Shown: positions 17,392-25,388 of the stretch, piece by piece
Position numbering within the stretch: position 1 is the first letter of the stretch
Layout of the letters: every line of letters starts with the position of its first letter
NCBI RefSeq assembly: GCF_900128445.1
Contig: NZ_LT671417.1
Coordinates: 310,001 to 374,000, forward strand
Length of the DNA: 64,000 nt
Origin: Thermophilibacter provencensis
Lineage (GTDB): Bacteria > Actinomycetota > Coriobacteriia > Coriobacteriales > Atopobiaceae
Direction of reading: 5' to 3'
Made by a program: the position numbers and the translations under genes
Notes under the pieces: generated by a model
Database searches by the model: none
What the model was told of the DNA's origin: nothing
What the model saw: the letters and a program-made list of their open reading frames with translations, nothing else

Positions 17392-17476
17392 TGGTAGGGG
17401 CGGTGGGACTCGAACCCACAATCCTTGCGGCGAGAGATTTTAAGTCTCCTGCGTATGCCAATTCCGCCACGCCCCC
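17392..17476 (-). tRNA. tRNA-Leu (anticodon TAA)
   Basis: An 85-nt class II tRNA read leftward: acceptor GGGGGCG with CGCCCCT allowing one wobble, anticodon loop CTTAAAA, long variable arm, T-loop TTCGAGT, and encoded CCA. Confidence 0.97.
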
Positions 17477-17496
17477 GCGTGCGCGCTCATACCATC

Positions 17497-18525
17497 CTAG
17501 CGCAGCGGGCGCTCCGGGAGGGCATGCATCTCGGGGCGCCATCCCACCGGCGAGGCCGTCCCGTCGAGCGAGGCCGCGGCCGTCAGGGCCAGGCCAAAGA
17601 GCAGGTCGGACTCGCTCGCCTGAAGCGCCGAGAAGGACGTCTGGCGCATGAGCTCGGAGATGGCAACGGCGCCGCCCAGGATCACGGGCGCGCGCTTGGC
17701 CTGCAGGCCCGGCAGCTCGGCGCGCTGCTCGACGGTAAGGCCGGCAAGGCGGGCCTCGAGCGCCTCGACCTTCTCGCGCGTGAGGCTGGCAAGGTGGACG
17801 CGCGCGGAGTCATAGGGCTCCATCTCGGCATCCATGGCCACGAGGCTCGTGACCGTGCCGCCGCAGACGACGAGCGCCTCCGGGGCGCCCGCGACGGCGC
17901 GCTCGGAGCCGGCTGCCCAGAGCCCGCCCTCCTCGACGGCCGGGGCAAACCCCTCGGCGACGAAGGCGTGGGCGGCAGCCAGGTCGCCCGCGGTCGGCAG
18001 CGGGGCAGCCTGGAGGTACTTCTCGGTCACCCGGCGGCAGCCCACGTCGACCGAGCGCACGTAGGTGAGGTCGAGCGCCCCGTCCTCCCCCAGCGACCCG
18101 AGGGCAAGCTCGGTGGAGCCGCCGCCGTTGTCGGCCACGAGGATGCGCCGGCCCCGGAAGTCCTGGGCCACGCCGAGAAACGTCAGCGAGCCCTCAATCC
18201 GGCCGGGAATGACGAGCGGCGAGAGGCCCAGGGACTCGAGCGCAGACGTCATGTCGCGCGAGTTCTCCGCGTCGCGGGCCGCGCTCGTGAGGGTGCAGCA
18301 CGCCGCGGGGGCTCCGGCCTCGACGGCCAGGGCCACGTAGCCGCGCACGCAGGAGAAGACGCGCTCGATGGCGTCCGGCCGGAGCCGTCCCGTGGCGTCG
18401 ACCCCCTCGCCGAGGTTGCAGATCTCCGAGTGCTTGATGAGGCGGGTCACGCGCCCGCCCTCGACGTCCGCCACGGCGAGGCGGGCGGTCACGGTCCCGA
18501 TGTCGATGCAGGCCACGCGCGTCAT
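17497..18525 (-). CDS. Ppx/GppA-family exopolyphosphatase or pppGpp phosphatase
   Basis: A 342-residue member of the ASKHA fold. It starts TRVACIDIGTVTARLAVADV (phosphate-1 loop, with Thr where Ser/Asn is usual), has the catalytic segment ILVADNGGGSTELALG (phosphate-2 loop) and ALVVCGGTVTSLVAM. The length fits the short Ppx/GppA proteins of actinobacteria, which lack the C-terminal HD-like half. Substrate could be polyphosphate or pppGpp. GGGAGAG precedes the ATG at 18525; longer extensions upstream overlap the neighbouring gene in another frame. Third gene of mazG-ftsB-ppx, 1 nt after the ftsB-like stop. Confidence 0.88.
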   Translation of the reverse strand: MTRVACIDIGTVTARLAVADVEGGRVTRLIKHSEICNLGEGVDATGRLRPDAIERVFSCVRGYVALAVEAGAPAACCTLTSAARDAENSRDMTSALESLGLSPLVIPGRIEGSLTFLGVAQDFRGRRILVADNGGGSTELALGSLGEDGALDLTYVRSVDVGCRRVTEKYLQAAPLPTAGDLAAAHAFVAEGFAPAVEEGGLWAAGSERAVAGAPEALVVCGGTVTSLVAMDAEMEPYDSARVHLASLTREKVEALEARLAGLTVEQRAELPGLQAKRAPVILGGAVAISELMRQTSFSALQASESDLLFGLALTAAASLDGTASPVGWRPEMHALPERPLR

Positions 18526-18526
18526 G

Positions 18527-19108
18527 CTACTCTCCCTTGTACTGGAAGACGAGGTCGCCGATGACCACGTACCAGGGGAGCGCCTCGCCCTCGTTGGCGG
18601 GGGCGTCGTCGGACTCCTCCGGCGCGCCCTCGAGCACGACGCCGACCTCGCCCTCGTCCACAAATCCGCGACGGCGCGCCTCGTCCTCGATGCCCTCGCG
18701 GGTCTGGAGGCGGCTGATGTCTCCCTGATACTCCTCGATGCTGGCGTTGAGCCCGTCAAGCGTCTCCTGCTTCACGCCCTGGTCACGCCACGCGCGATAG
18801 AGGCCCTGCGCCGGCGGGTAGACCGAGACGAGGACGAAGAGCACGACGGCGGCGATGACGATCGGCGCGCGAAGGCGCGAGAGCAGGCCGGATGCGTCGA
18901 CCTCCCGCACGCCGCGCAGGAGAGACGGGCCCGACGGACGCCTTCCCGCGTCGCCGCGCGCGGGCGCGCCCTTCTCCGCGCGCCGACCGGGGGCCCTCCT
19001 CGCCGCGCCCTGGGCGCGCGAGACGCGCCGGCCGGGCGCGCCCGCGGATGCCGGGCGTGCCCCCATGCCGACTCTCAGGCTGGGTCTTGTGAGTACTCTC
19101 TCGCTCAT
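18527..19108 (-). CDS. FtsB/DivIC-type septum formation initiator
   Basis: A 193-residue bitopic membrane protein of the divisome. A long basic, Arg/Ala/Pro-rich cytoplasmic N-terminus (1-80) precedes one transmembrane helix (VIAAVVLFVLVSVYPP, about 84-100) and a short extracytoplasmic coiled coil (KQETLDGLNASIEEYQGDIS), the standard DivIC layout. The C-terminal part contains EDEARRRGFVDEGEVGVV, matching the conserved ERLGYVxPGE-like segment of the family, followed by an acidic linker. Ribosome site is weak. Neighbours mazG and ppx on the same strand repeat a common actinobacterial order (usually eno-ftsB-ppx). Confidence 0.85.
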   Translation of the reverse strand: MSERVLTRPSLRVGMGARPASAGAPGRRVSRAQGAARRAPGRRAEKGAPARGDAGRRPSGPSLLRGVREVDASGLLSRLRAPIVIAAVVLFVLVSVYPPAQGLYRAWRDQGVKQETLDGLNASIEEYQGDISRLQTREGIEDEARRRGFVDEGEVGVVLEGAPEESDDAPANEGEALPWYVVIGDLVFQYKGE

Positions 19109-19198
19109 GCCGCTGCTTCGTTTCTGGTTCGTGTTTGGCTGGGCTGTACGCTGTGTCTGCCTTAGTTATACCAGACGGGCGGCGGCACGGGGGCGCGC

Positions 19199-20050
19199 TC
19201 AGAGGTTCTCCTCCGCCTTCGCACGGTCCCAAAGCTCATTCAGGGCCGCAGCGTCAAGCTCGTCGAGAGCAACGCCCAGCTCACGGGCCCTCTCCTCCAT
19301 GCGGGCCCAGCGCGCCCTGAACTTGCGGTTGGAGGCCGCGAGCGCCTCCTCGGCGTCGATGCCCTCCCAGCGGGCCACGTTCACGAGCGCAAAGAGCAGG
19401 TCGCCAAACTCCGCGGCGCGCTCCGGGGAGCCCGGCGCCTCACGCTCCATCTCCGCGCGCTCCTCGGCGACCTTCTCCCACACGCCCGCCTCGTCCGGCC
19501 ACTCAAAGCCCGCCTTGGCGGCGCGCTTGGAGATCTTCTGGCACTGCATGAGCGCGGGGAGGGAGCGCGGCACGCTGTCGAGCAGCCCCTGCGGCCGCTC
19601 GTCCTCGCCGGAGGCGGCGCGCTCCGCGGCCTTCACCTCGTCCCAGATGTCCTGGACCTCACCGCCGTCGCCGGCCGCCGCATGCTCGCCAAAGACGTGG
19701 GGATGGCGGCGCACGAGCTTCTCGTTCAGGCCGTGGATGACGTCGTCGATCGTGAAGGCGCCGTCGTCCGCGGCTATCTGCGCGTGCAGGACCACCTGCT
19801 CCAGGACGTCGCCGAGCTCCTCTGCCAGGTGCGTGGCGTCATCCGCCTCGATGGCCTCCACAACCTCGTAGGCCTCCTCGACCATGTTGCGCGTGATGGA
19901 GCGGTGCGTCTGCTCGCGGTCCCACGGGCAGCCGTCCGGCTGGCGCAGGCGCCACATCGTGCGGACCAGGCGATCGAACTCGGGGTGCGTGGCCGGCGCT
20001 CCCGGGCGAGCGGCGTTCTCGGCGTCCACGCGGTCGGCGATCTGGGACAT
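19199..20050 (-). CDS. mazG: Nucleoside triphosphate pyrophosphohydrolase MazG
   Basis: Removes pyrophosphate from NTPs and aberrant dNTPs. The 283-residue protein has CPWDREQTHRSITRN and two all-alpha NTP-PPase modules; the first shows EEAYEVVEAIE followed by EELGDVLEQVVLHA, the EExxE...ExxD metal-binding pattern. The second module near the C-terminus (EFGDLLFALVNVARWEGID) keeps ExxD. Start ATG follows AAGGAG. Upstream gene of the ftsB-ppx group, with a 90-bp gap that contains a possible second promoter (TATAAC on the minus strand at 19165-19170). Confidence 0.94.
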   Translation of the reverse strand: MSQIADRVDAENAARPGAPATHPEFDRLVRTMWRLRQPDGCPWDREQTHRSITRNMVEEAYEVVEAIEADDATHLAEELGDVLEQVVLHAQIAADDGAFTIDDVIHGLNEKLVRRHPHVFGEHAAAGDGGEVQDIWDEVKAAERAASGEDERPQGLLDSVPRSLPALMQCQKISKRAAKAGFEWPDEAGVWEKVAEERAEMEREAPGSPERAAEFGDLLFALVNVARWEGIDAEEALAASNRKFRARWARMEERARELGVALDELDAAALNELWDRAKAEENL

Positions 20051-20110
20051 CTCGGCTCCTTCTGCAGCAGGTTCTTCTCGCCTGCGATTCTACCGCGGGG
20101 CGCCCTGCCG

Positions 20111-20189
20111 CCGGGCGAGTGGCTCGTTTTGGACGGACGGCCGCCTCGTACGGGCCTCATCCGTCCAAAACGCGTCACTCAGCCGGGCG
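20111..20189. repeat. Inverted repeat between mazG and the CobW gene (TGAGTGACG family)
   Basis: CGAGTGGCTCGTTTTGGACG on the left is nearly complementary to the right arm (complement TGAGTGACGCGTTTTGGACG), with additional pairing of CGTACGGGCC across the tip. It is a relative of 12269-12334. Confidence 0.7.
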
Positions 20190-20220
20190 GGACGCAACAG
20201 CGCGCGGCGAGAAGAGCGCG

Positions 20221-21249
20221 CTACTCGTGATGATGGTGATGGTGATCGTGGTGCCCGCCGTGATGTTCGCCGTGATAGTCGCCGGCATCATCCAGCGCCG
20301 CCTCCGCGTGGCCCGCGGCCACGGCGTCCCGCACGAGCGGCAGCAGCGTCTCGCGCAGCCAGGGCCTGCGCACCTCCGGGCCGATGAACACCGCGAGCGC
20401 GCCGTCCTTCTCGCCCTCGGCGGGCGGCTCGGCACCGGTGACGGACCACGCCCGGTCAACAACGTCGAAGCGCAGCCACTGGCCGCCGCAGGGCAGCAGG
20501 CCCTTGGCGCGCACGACCTCTCCGAAGACTCCCGCGACCAGCGCGTCCAGAAACCACAGCAGGTGGTTCTCGGTGGGCAGCGAGACCCCCGCCAGAGACA
20601 GGCTCTCAAACTCGTCCTCCGCCGGCGCCGCGTCCGGGCGCGCCGCAGCCCGATCCGGGTCGAGGTCGTGCTCCAGCAGCGCCGAGAAGAACTCGTCGGG
20701 CAGCTGTCCGTACGGCACGTCCACGATCCGTGCCGCCGGGTTCTTCTCGGCCACCCACGCCCGTGCAGCGGCGACCTGGCCAGGCCCCGCATGCTGCACC
20801 TTGGAGAGCACCACCACCGGCGCCGTGGCAACCTGATCGAGGTAGATGTCAGAGAAGCGCTCGCGCTGGCGCTCCCAGGCGACCGCGTCCACGATCACGA
20901 GCGGCGCGAGCAGCGAGATGCGCTCGTAGCTCACCTGGTCGACGTTTTCCAGCACGCTGGAGAGGCGCGCGACGCCCGTGGGCTCCACGACCAGGTACTC
21001 GGGGTCGAGCGTGTTGGCTATGGTGAGCACGGACGCGGCGAAGTCCTGCTTGCCCGAGCAGCAGATGCAGTTCTCGGTGGACTCCCAGACGGAGAGCTCG
21101 TCGGTCTCAGAGAGAACCTTGGCGTCGATGTCCGCCTGGCCGTACTCGTTCTCGTACACCACGAAGTCGCGCCCGGTGCGCCGGGCGAGCTCCTGGATGA
21201 ACGTCGTCTTTCCGGCCCCGAGGAAGCCGGACACCACCAGCACGCGCAT
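20221..21249 (-). CDS. CobW/P47K-family GTP-dependent metal chaperone
   Basis: A 342-residue G3E GTPase. Walker A is GFLGAGKTT (8-16), the metal-binding CxCC motif appears as ENCICC, and the CobW C-terminal domain follows. The last 17 residues are almost pure histidine with Gly, Glu and Asp (HGEHHGGHHDHHHHHHE), a zinc or nickel buffer typical of metallochaperones. The probable role is delivering zinc (ZNG1/YeiR-like) or another divalent metal to a client enzyme. The ATG at 21249 is chosen because the P-loop must start at residue 8; the longer in-frame start lacks support. No metal-uptake genes or Zur-type site are seen beside it. Confidence 0.88.
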   Translation of the reverse strand: MRVLVVSGFLGAGKTTFIQELARRTGRDFVVYENEYGQADIDAKVLSETDELSVWESTENCICCSGKQDFAASVLTIANTLDPEYLVVEPTGVARLSSVLENVDQVSYERISLLAPLVIVDAVAWERQRERFSDIYLDQVATAPVVVLSKVQHAGPGQVAAARAWVAEKNPAARIVDVPYGQLPDEFFSALLEHDLDPDRAAARPDAAPAEDEFESLSLAGVSLPTENHLLWFLDALVAGVFGEVVRAKGLLPCGGQWLRFDVVDRAWSVTGAEPPAEGEKDGALAVFIGPEVRRPWLRETLLPLVRDAVAAGHAEAALDDAGDYHGEHHGGHHDHHHHHHE

Positions 21250-21375
21250 GCGACCCCCAACCTGAAACGCCGTCGCTTTTGGGCACGTCGATTCTCTCAC
21301 ATGTTAGCCAGCCCTTGCGCTGGCCCACATTCCGCCGCGTCCGTCCCGGCGTAGGAGAAGATCGTCATTTCGTTG

Positions 21376-21393
21376 TATCACGGTATCGTGATA
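21376..21393. promoter_or_regulatory. Operator-like dyad upstream of the DUF4160/DUF2442 pair
   Basis: TATCACGGTATCGTGATA has 7-bp arms around a 4-bp centre. It is 31 bp before the DUF4160 start and overlaps the likely promoter (TATACT at 21392-21397). A dimeric HTH protein, perhaps the second gene of the pair, could bind it. Confidence 0.55.
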
Positions 21394-21424
21394 TACTGCT
21401 CCCAACCGAGGGAAGGTGGTCAGC

Positions 21425-21679
21425 ATGCCCGTACTTGCCCGCTTTTACGGAATCGTCATACGCATGTACTTCCTTGGCTCGGAGCACAACCCTCCGCACA
21501 TTCACGCGATCTATGGAGACAACACAGCGGCCTTCGACATTCGGACGGGCAACTTGCTCGACGGAGAGCTTCCTTCACGAGCCGCCACAATGGTCCGCGA
21601 ATGGATTGGACTTCATCGAGTCGCCCTCATCGAAATGTGGGAGACACAGGAGTTCAGAGCGCTTGCTCCACTAGACTGA
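21425..21679 (+). CDS. DUF4160 protein, possible toxin-antitoxin component
   Basis: 84 residues beginning MPVLARFYGIVIRMYFLGSE, with the DUF4160 hallmark HNPPHIHAIYGD and DGELPSRAATMVREWI. DUF4160 proteins are typically encoded next to DUF2442 proteins, as here (13-nt gap), and the pair has been proposed to be toxin-antitoxin-like; no activity is established from sequence. GGAAGGTGG precedes the ATG at 21425. Codon choice is less GC-extreme than the neighbours, which suggests acquisition. Confidence 0.8.
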   Translation: MPVLARFYGIVIRMYFLGSEHNPPHIHAIYGDNTAAFDIRTGNLLDGELPSRAATMVREWIGLHRVALIEMWETQEFRALAPLD

Positions 21680-21692
21680 GAGGAGTAGTCCC

Positions 21693-22127
21693 ATGTTTCA
21701 CAAGATAAAGGACGTAACACCCCTTCCTGGCCTTTGCATGCGCGTGCAGTTTGTCAACGGAACGACCAAGCTCTACGACGTCGCACCGCTTACCGAGCGA
21801 TTCGACGCCTTCCAGGAGCTCAAGAGAGGCCATCTGTTCGAGGATGTCGAGGTCGACGCCGGCGGATACGGCGTCTCGTGGAACGATAACCTTGACCTGT
21901 CCTGCGACGAAATCTGGGAGCACGGCGAGCCCATAACGACGGAGTTCGACGGGCTGATGTCGTTCGCCGACGCGAGCGAACTCTGGGGGCTCAGCGAGTC
22001 CACACTCCGCAAGGCGGTCTCATACGGCAAGATCGTCGCCGGCATCGACGCGAGGAAGTTTGGCAAGCAGTGGATCGTTACCTCCGCTGCCATGCACAGA
22101 GAGTACGGGGAGCCGCTGAGCGCCTAG
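21693..22127 (+). CDS. DUF2442 protein with C-terminal helix-turn-helix
   Basis: 144 residues. The N-terminal 80 match DUF2442 (VTPLPGLCMRVQFVNGTTKL, then DVEVDAGGYGVSWNDNLDLS). The C-terminal 55 residues form an excisionase-like DNA-binding domain: SFADASELWGLSESTLRKAV, then KFGKQWIVTSAAMHREYG. This fusion makes it the obvious candidate to bind the dyad upstream of the pair. AGAGGAGTAGTCCC precedes the ATG. Second gene of a two-gene unit. Confidence 0.8.
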   Translation: MFHKIKDVTPLPGLCMRVQFVNGTTKLYDVAPLTERFDAFQELKRGHLFEDVEVDAGGYGVSWNDNLDLSCDEIWEHGEPITTEFDGLMSFADASELWGLSESTLRKAVSYGKIVAGIDARKFGKQWIVTSAAMHREYGEPLSA

Positions 22128-22152
22128 GCGCATGCGACCCCCAGACAAACGA

Positions 22153-22184
22153 GCGGGCGGGGGTCGAGAAGGACCCCCGCCCGC
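22153..22184. terminator. Bidirectional hairpin between convergent genes
   Basis: GCGGGCGGGGGTC and its exact complement form a 13-bp stem around a 6-nt loop, between the end of the DUF2442 gene and the end of the zinc alcohol dehydrogenase gene. Confidence 0.75.
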
Positions 22185-22199
22185 GACTCACCTAAAACG

Positions 22200-23258
22200 C
22201 TAGTCGATGACGACGACCGGCTTGATGAGGTCGGCAGGCTTGTCACGCATGAGGAAGAGCGCCTCCTCGAGGTGATCCCAGCCGTGGAAGACGTGGGTGG
22301 AGAGCGGCGCCACGTCCAGACGGCCGGAGCTCACGAGCGAGCCGAGCTTCTCCATGCGCAGGCGGCCGCCGGGCATGAGGCCGCCGCGGATGTCCTTGTG
22401 CCCCATGCCGACGCCCCACTCCACGCGCGGGATGGTGACGAAGTCGCCGCCGCCGAGGTAGTTGACGTTGCCGATCTTGCCGCCGGGCTTGAGGGCCTTA
22501 ACGGCGTCCTCGAAGGTCTGGCAGCCGCCGCCGGCCACGATCACGCGGTCGACGCCCTTGCCGTCGGTCATCTCGAGGACCTGGTCGGCAATCGGGCCAT
22601 CCTTGTAGGAGATGAACTCGGTGGCCCCGTAGCCCTTGGCGGCCTCGACGCACTTGGGGCGCGTGCCCACGGCGATGATGCGGGAGGCGCCGCGCAGGTT
22701 GGCGCCAGCCACGCTCATGAGGCCGACGGGGCCGATGCCGATGACGAGGACCTCGTCGCCAAACTGCACGTCGGCGAGCTCGACGCCGTGGAAGCCGGTC
22801 GGGACCATGTCGGAGAGCATGCAGGCGTCGACGGGGTTGATGTTCTCGGGCAGGTGGGCGAGGTTGCCGTCCGCGTCGTTGACGTGGAAGAACTCGCCAA
22901 AGACGCCGTCCTTGAAGTTGGAGAACTTCCAGCCCGCGAGCATGCCGCCGGAGTGCATGGAATAGCCGGCCTGCGCCTCAAGGGAGTTCCAGTCGGGCGT
23001 AATGGCGGGGATGAGGACCTTGTCGCCGGGCTTGAAGTCACGGACGAGCTCGCCGACCTCGTCGACGACGCCGCAGGCCTCGTGGCCAAGAATCATGTTG
23101 TGGCGCTCGCCGATGGCGCCCTCCCAGAGCGTGTGCACGTCGGACGTGCAGATGGCGACGGCCAGCGGACGGACGATCGCGTCCATCGGCCCGCACGCCG
23201 GGCGCTCCTTCTCGATCCAGCCGGACTCGCCGATCTTGAGCATTGCGTAACCCTTCAT
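22200..23258 (-). CDS. Zinc-dependent NAD(P) alcohol dehydrogenase
   Basis: A 352-residue medium-chain dehydrogenase resembling the secondary alcohol (isopropanol-type) dehydrogenases of clostridia. It shows AICTSDVHTLWEG with the first zinc Cys, GHEACGVV with the His-Glu ligands, MVPTGFHGVELA, and the Rossmann motif IGIGPVGLMSVAGANLRGA. The structural-zinc Cys cluster of plant/animal enzymes is absent, as in the Thermoanaerobacter enzyme. ATG at 23258 follows AAAGGGGTG. It is monocistronic and converges on the DUF2442 gene. Confidence 0.92.
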   Translation of the reverse strand: MKGYAMLKIGESGWIEKERPACGPMDAIVRPLAVAICTSDVHTLWEGAIGERHNMILGHEACGVVDEVGELVRDFKPGDKVLIPAITPDWNSLEAQAGYSMHSGGMLAGWKFSNFKDGVFGEFFHVNDADGNLAHLPENINPVDACMLSDMVPTGFHGVELADVQFGDEVLVIGIGPVGLMSVAGANLRGASRIIAVGTRPKCVEAAKGYGATEFISYKDGPIADQVLEMTDGKGVDRVIVAGGGCQTFEDAVKALKPGGKIGNVNYLGGGDFVTIPRVEWGVGMGHKDIRGGLMPGGRLRMEKLGSLVSSGRLDVAPLSTHVFHGWDHLEEALFLMRDKPADLIKPVVVID

Positions 23259-23451
23259 GGGCGCACCCCTTTCGGTCGGTGGTTGCCTGCCCCCGCGATA
23301 CGGAGACCCTATCGGGCTCGGTACCCACCTTCGCACCCCGGCAAACCTCCGGACCGGCAAGCGATATATGCGGTGTCGTGAGTGGCAATTCACGCAGGCG
23401 AGGGTGAGTGCCGAACGCACGGGTAGCGCCCGCATCAGGCGCGCCCACGGC

Positions 23452-23470
23452 CGAGTGACGCGTTTTGACC
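23452..23470 (+). repeat. Half copy of the TGAGTGACG-family hairpin beside the IS end
   Basis: CGAGTGACGCGTTTTGACC matches one arm of the hairpins at 12269 and 20111 but has no partner arm. It ends 13 bp from the left end of the IS remnant, so insertion may have removed the other arm. The rest of 23259-23483 shows no gene. Confidence 0.5.
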
Positions 23471-23527
23471 AGACGGGGGGCTCGGACAAAAAGTTGGACA
23501 CCCATAGGTGTCCGGATTGGAGTCCGA

Positions 23528-23995
23528 GTGTACCCAGAGGAAGTGAGGGCAGAGGCCGTGGAGGCCGTCCGCCTGGGTTTCAGCCTGGCCGAGGCGGCGG
23601 AGCTCGTCGGCTGCTCTAAGTCCACGGTGGGCGCATGGGTGCTCGCCGCCGGCGCCGGGCGCCCGGGGCGCGGCGGCGCCGTACACTTGCCCTACGACAC
23701 GAAGGTGGGGCTCGTCGCCCGCTACAAGGCGGGCGAGCGCGCCGCGGACCTCGGCCGCGGGGCCGGCGTGACGGGATGCGCCGTCACCAACTGGGCGCGC
23801 AGGCTCCGCGAGGAGGGGGTGCTCTCGCTCATGGCGGGGGACGAGATCAGGGCCGCCGCGCCCGAGCCCGCCGGGCCGCCGTCCGAGCTCGAGGGGCTCA
23901 GGCGCAGGTGCGGGGAGCTGGAGCTGGAGAACGCGATACTCAGGGGCACGGTGGACATACTAAAAAAGACCCCGGCGCCGACCCCTCGGACCTGA
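23528..23995 (+). CDS. IS3-family OrfA (helix-turn-helix subunit), element 1
   Basis: About 155 residues from a GTG at 23528 (GGAGTCCGA just upstream; an ATG would lie outside the IS end). The N-terminal homeodomain-like HTH reads AVEAVRLGFSLAEAAELVGC, and a second HTH follows, DLGRGAGVTGCAVTNWARRL. The C-terminal leucine-rich stretch LRRCGELELEN-like coiled coil leads to the frameshift site. It looks intact, but its partner reading frame is broken. Confidence 0.8.
   Translation: MYPEEVRAEAVEAVRLGFSLAEAAELVGCSKSTVGAWVLAAGAGRPGRGGAVHLPYDTKVGLVARYKAGERAADLGRGAGVTGCAVTNWARRLREEGVLSLMAGDEIRAAAPEPAGPPSELEGLRRRCGELELENAILRGTVDILKKTPAPTPRT
23962..23968 (+). other. Programmed -1 frameshift heptamer A AAA AAG
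   Basis: In the OrfA frame the codons are CTA AAA AAG; slipping back one base continues as AAA AAA GAC into the OrfB frame without a stop. This is the canonical IS3-family slippery site and lies at the A/B junction. Confidence 0.85.
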
Positions 23996-24605
23996 CGCGG
24001 GCTGAGAGGGCGGCGCTGGCCGAGTCGCTCAGGGCCGAGTTCGGGCTGGCCCGCGTGCTCGCGGCGCTCTCCCTGCCGAGGAGCACGTTCTACCACCGCC
24101 TCGCAGCCGCGTCGGCCCCGGACCCCTACGCCGCGCTCAGGCCCCTCGTGCGCGCGAAGTTCGAGGCGTCGGGCGGCGCCTACGGCCCGGCGCGCGTCTG
24201 GGCCGCGCTGAGGTCGGGCGGCGGCGAGCCCCAGAGGGCGCGCGGGGCCGCCTCGCTCGACCCGTCGCGCCCGGTGAGGGTGAGCAAGAAGGTGGTCAGG
24301 CGCGTCATGCGCGAGGAGGGGCTCTCGGCCCGCGCCGCCGCGCCCGCGGCCCGGCCCTACAGCTCCTACGCCGGCGAGGAGGGCATGGCGGGCGCGCCGA
24401 ACCTGCTGCTCGTCGACGCCTCCCGCGACCCGCGCGACTTCTCGGCCGGGCGGCCCGGCGAGCGCCTCGTCACCGACATCACGGAGCTCGGGCTCCCCGA
24501 CGACGCCAGGAAGGCGTGCTTGTCGCCCGTCATCGACCTCTTCGACGGCGACGTCGTGGCCTTCTCGGCCGGGACCAGCCCCCTCCAAGGCCCTCGTCGC
24601 CGAGA
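23963..24605 (+). pseudogene. IS3-family OrfB (DDE transposase), element 1, truncated
   Basis: After the frameshift the protein reads DLTRAERAALAESLRAEFGL, then LSLPRSTFYHRL and KKVVRRVMREEGLSAR, the standard OrfB N-terminus. In the catalytic core the first Asp is in LVTDITELGLPD and the second in SPVIDLFDGDVVAFSAGTSP. One base appears lost after TSP (frame shift from SKALVAE to LQGPRR), and similarity stops near 24605, so the catalytic Glu and C-terminus are missing. Confidence 0.82.
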
Positions 24606-25331
24606 AGTCGTGGGAGTCCGCCGTGCCCTCGGCGAGCAGCAGGTTCGGCGCGGAGCGCAGCCCTGCTCGCCGGCGTAGGAGCTGTAGCGCCACCGGCGCG
24701 GCCGGCGGGCCGCGAGGCCCTCCTCGCGCATCACGCGCCTCACGCGCTTCTCGGAGGCGACGACCCCGCGGCGGCGCAGCTCGGCGTGCACGCGCCGGTA
24801 GCCGTAGCGGTCCCGGCCCGCCTCGAACGCCTCCCTCACGAGCGGCCTGAGGGCCGCGTACCGGTCGCGGCCCAGGCGCGAGCGGTGGTACTCATATGAG
24901 CTCCTCGATATCCTCAAGAAACCGGCGATCGAGCGGAGGGGCAGGCCTGTCTCCCGCCTCAATCTCTCGCCGAGCTCGCACTTGCTCCTGTTCGAGATCG
25001 AAGCCAGGTCCCACCCTCCCGCTTTTAGGTCGGCCAACACCGCCCTGAACAGCAGGTTCTCTATCTGCGCCGGCGCCAGCCCCGCGAGGGGCCCGGTCGC
25101 CGGCGGGTCGTACAGCCCCTTCTCGGACATGCGCGCCGCCCTTCCGCCGGTGGTGTCGCCGCCCATCCTACCGGAGCCCCACGGCGCGCCCGTGTAGCTC
25201 CTCGGCAGGAGACCAGCGGACCACGCGCCGGCGGTGCTGAGGGGGACGCCGGCGAGCTCCGCCGCCTCCCGGAGCGTCATCCCCTCCTCCCGCGCGAGCA
25301 GCACCAGGCCGACCTCGTCCCCGTCGTGCAT
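24600..25331 (-). pseudogene. IS3-like transposase, element 2, frameshifted and truncated
   Basis: Read leftward from the ATG at 25331 (GGAGG before it). A HTH (MTLREAAELAGVPLSTAGAW) and the OrfB-type N-terminus (IAGFLRISRSSYEYHRSRL, KRVRRVMREEGLAARRPRR) lie in one uninterrupted frame, unlike element 1. After YSSYAGEQG a one-base loss shifts the frame; the continuation APNLLLAEGTADSHDFSAT is found in another frame and then ends at the junction with element 1. Not functional. Confidence 0.8.
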
Positions 25332-25388
25332 GCGGACCTCCGTCCCGGACCCGCGAGGGTCCAACTTTTCGTCCGCATCCCCAGCTCG

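Larger units (their letters stand above)
23484..25374. mobile_element. Chimeric remnant of two inverted IS3-family elements
   Basis: The left end GGACAAAAAGTTGGACAC and the right end (read inward from 25374) GGACGAAAAGTTGGACCC are related terminal repeats, but the genes inside belong to two different IS3-type elements facing each other. Element 1 runs rightward to about 24600; element 2 runs leftward from 25374 to about 24600. Both lose the 3' end of their transposase at the junction near GGCCCTCGTCGCCGAGAAG, so neither has the last DDE residue. No target duplication flanks the outer ends (CTC versus GCA), consistent with recombination between two insertions followed by decay. Confidence 0.85.
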
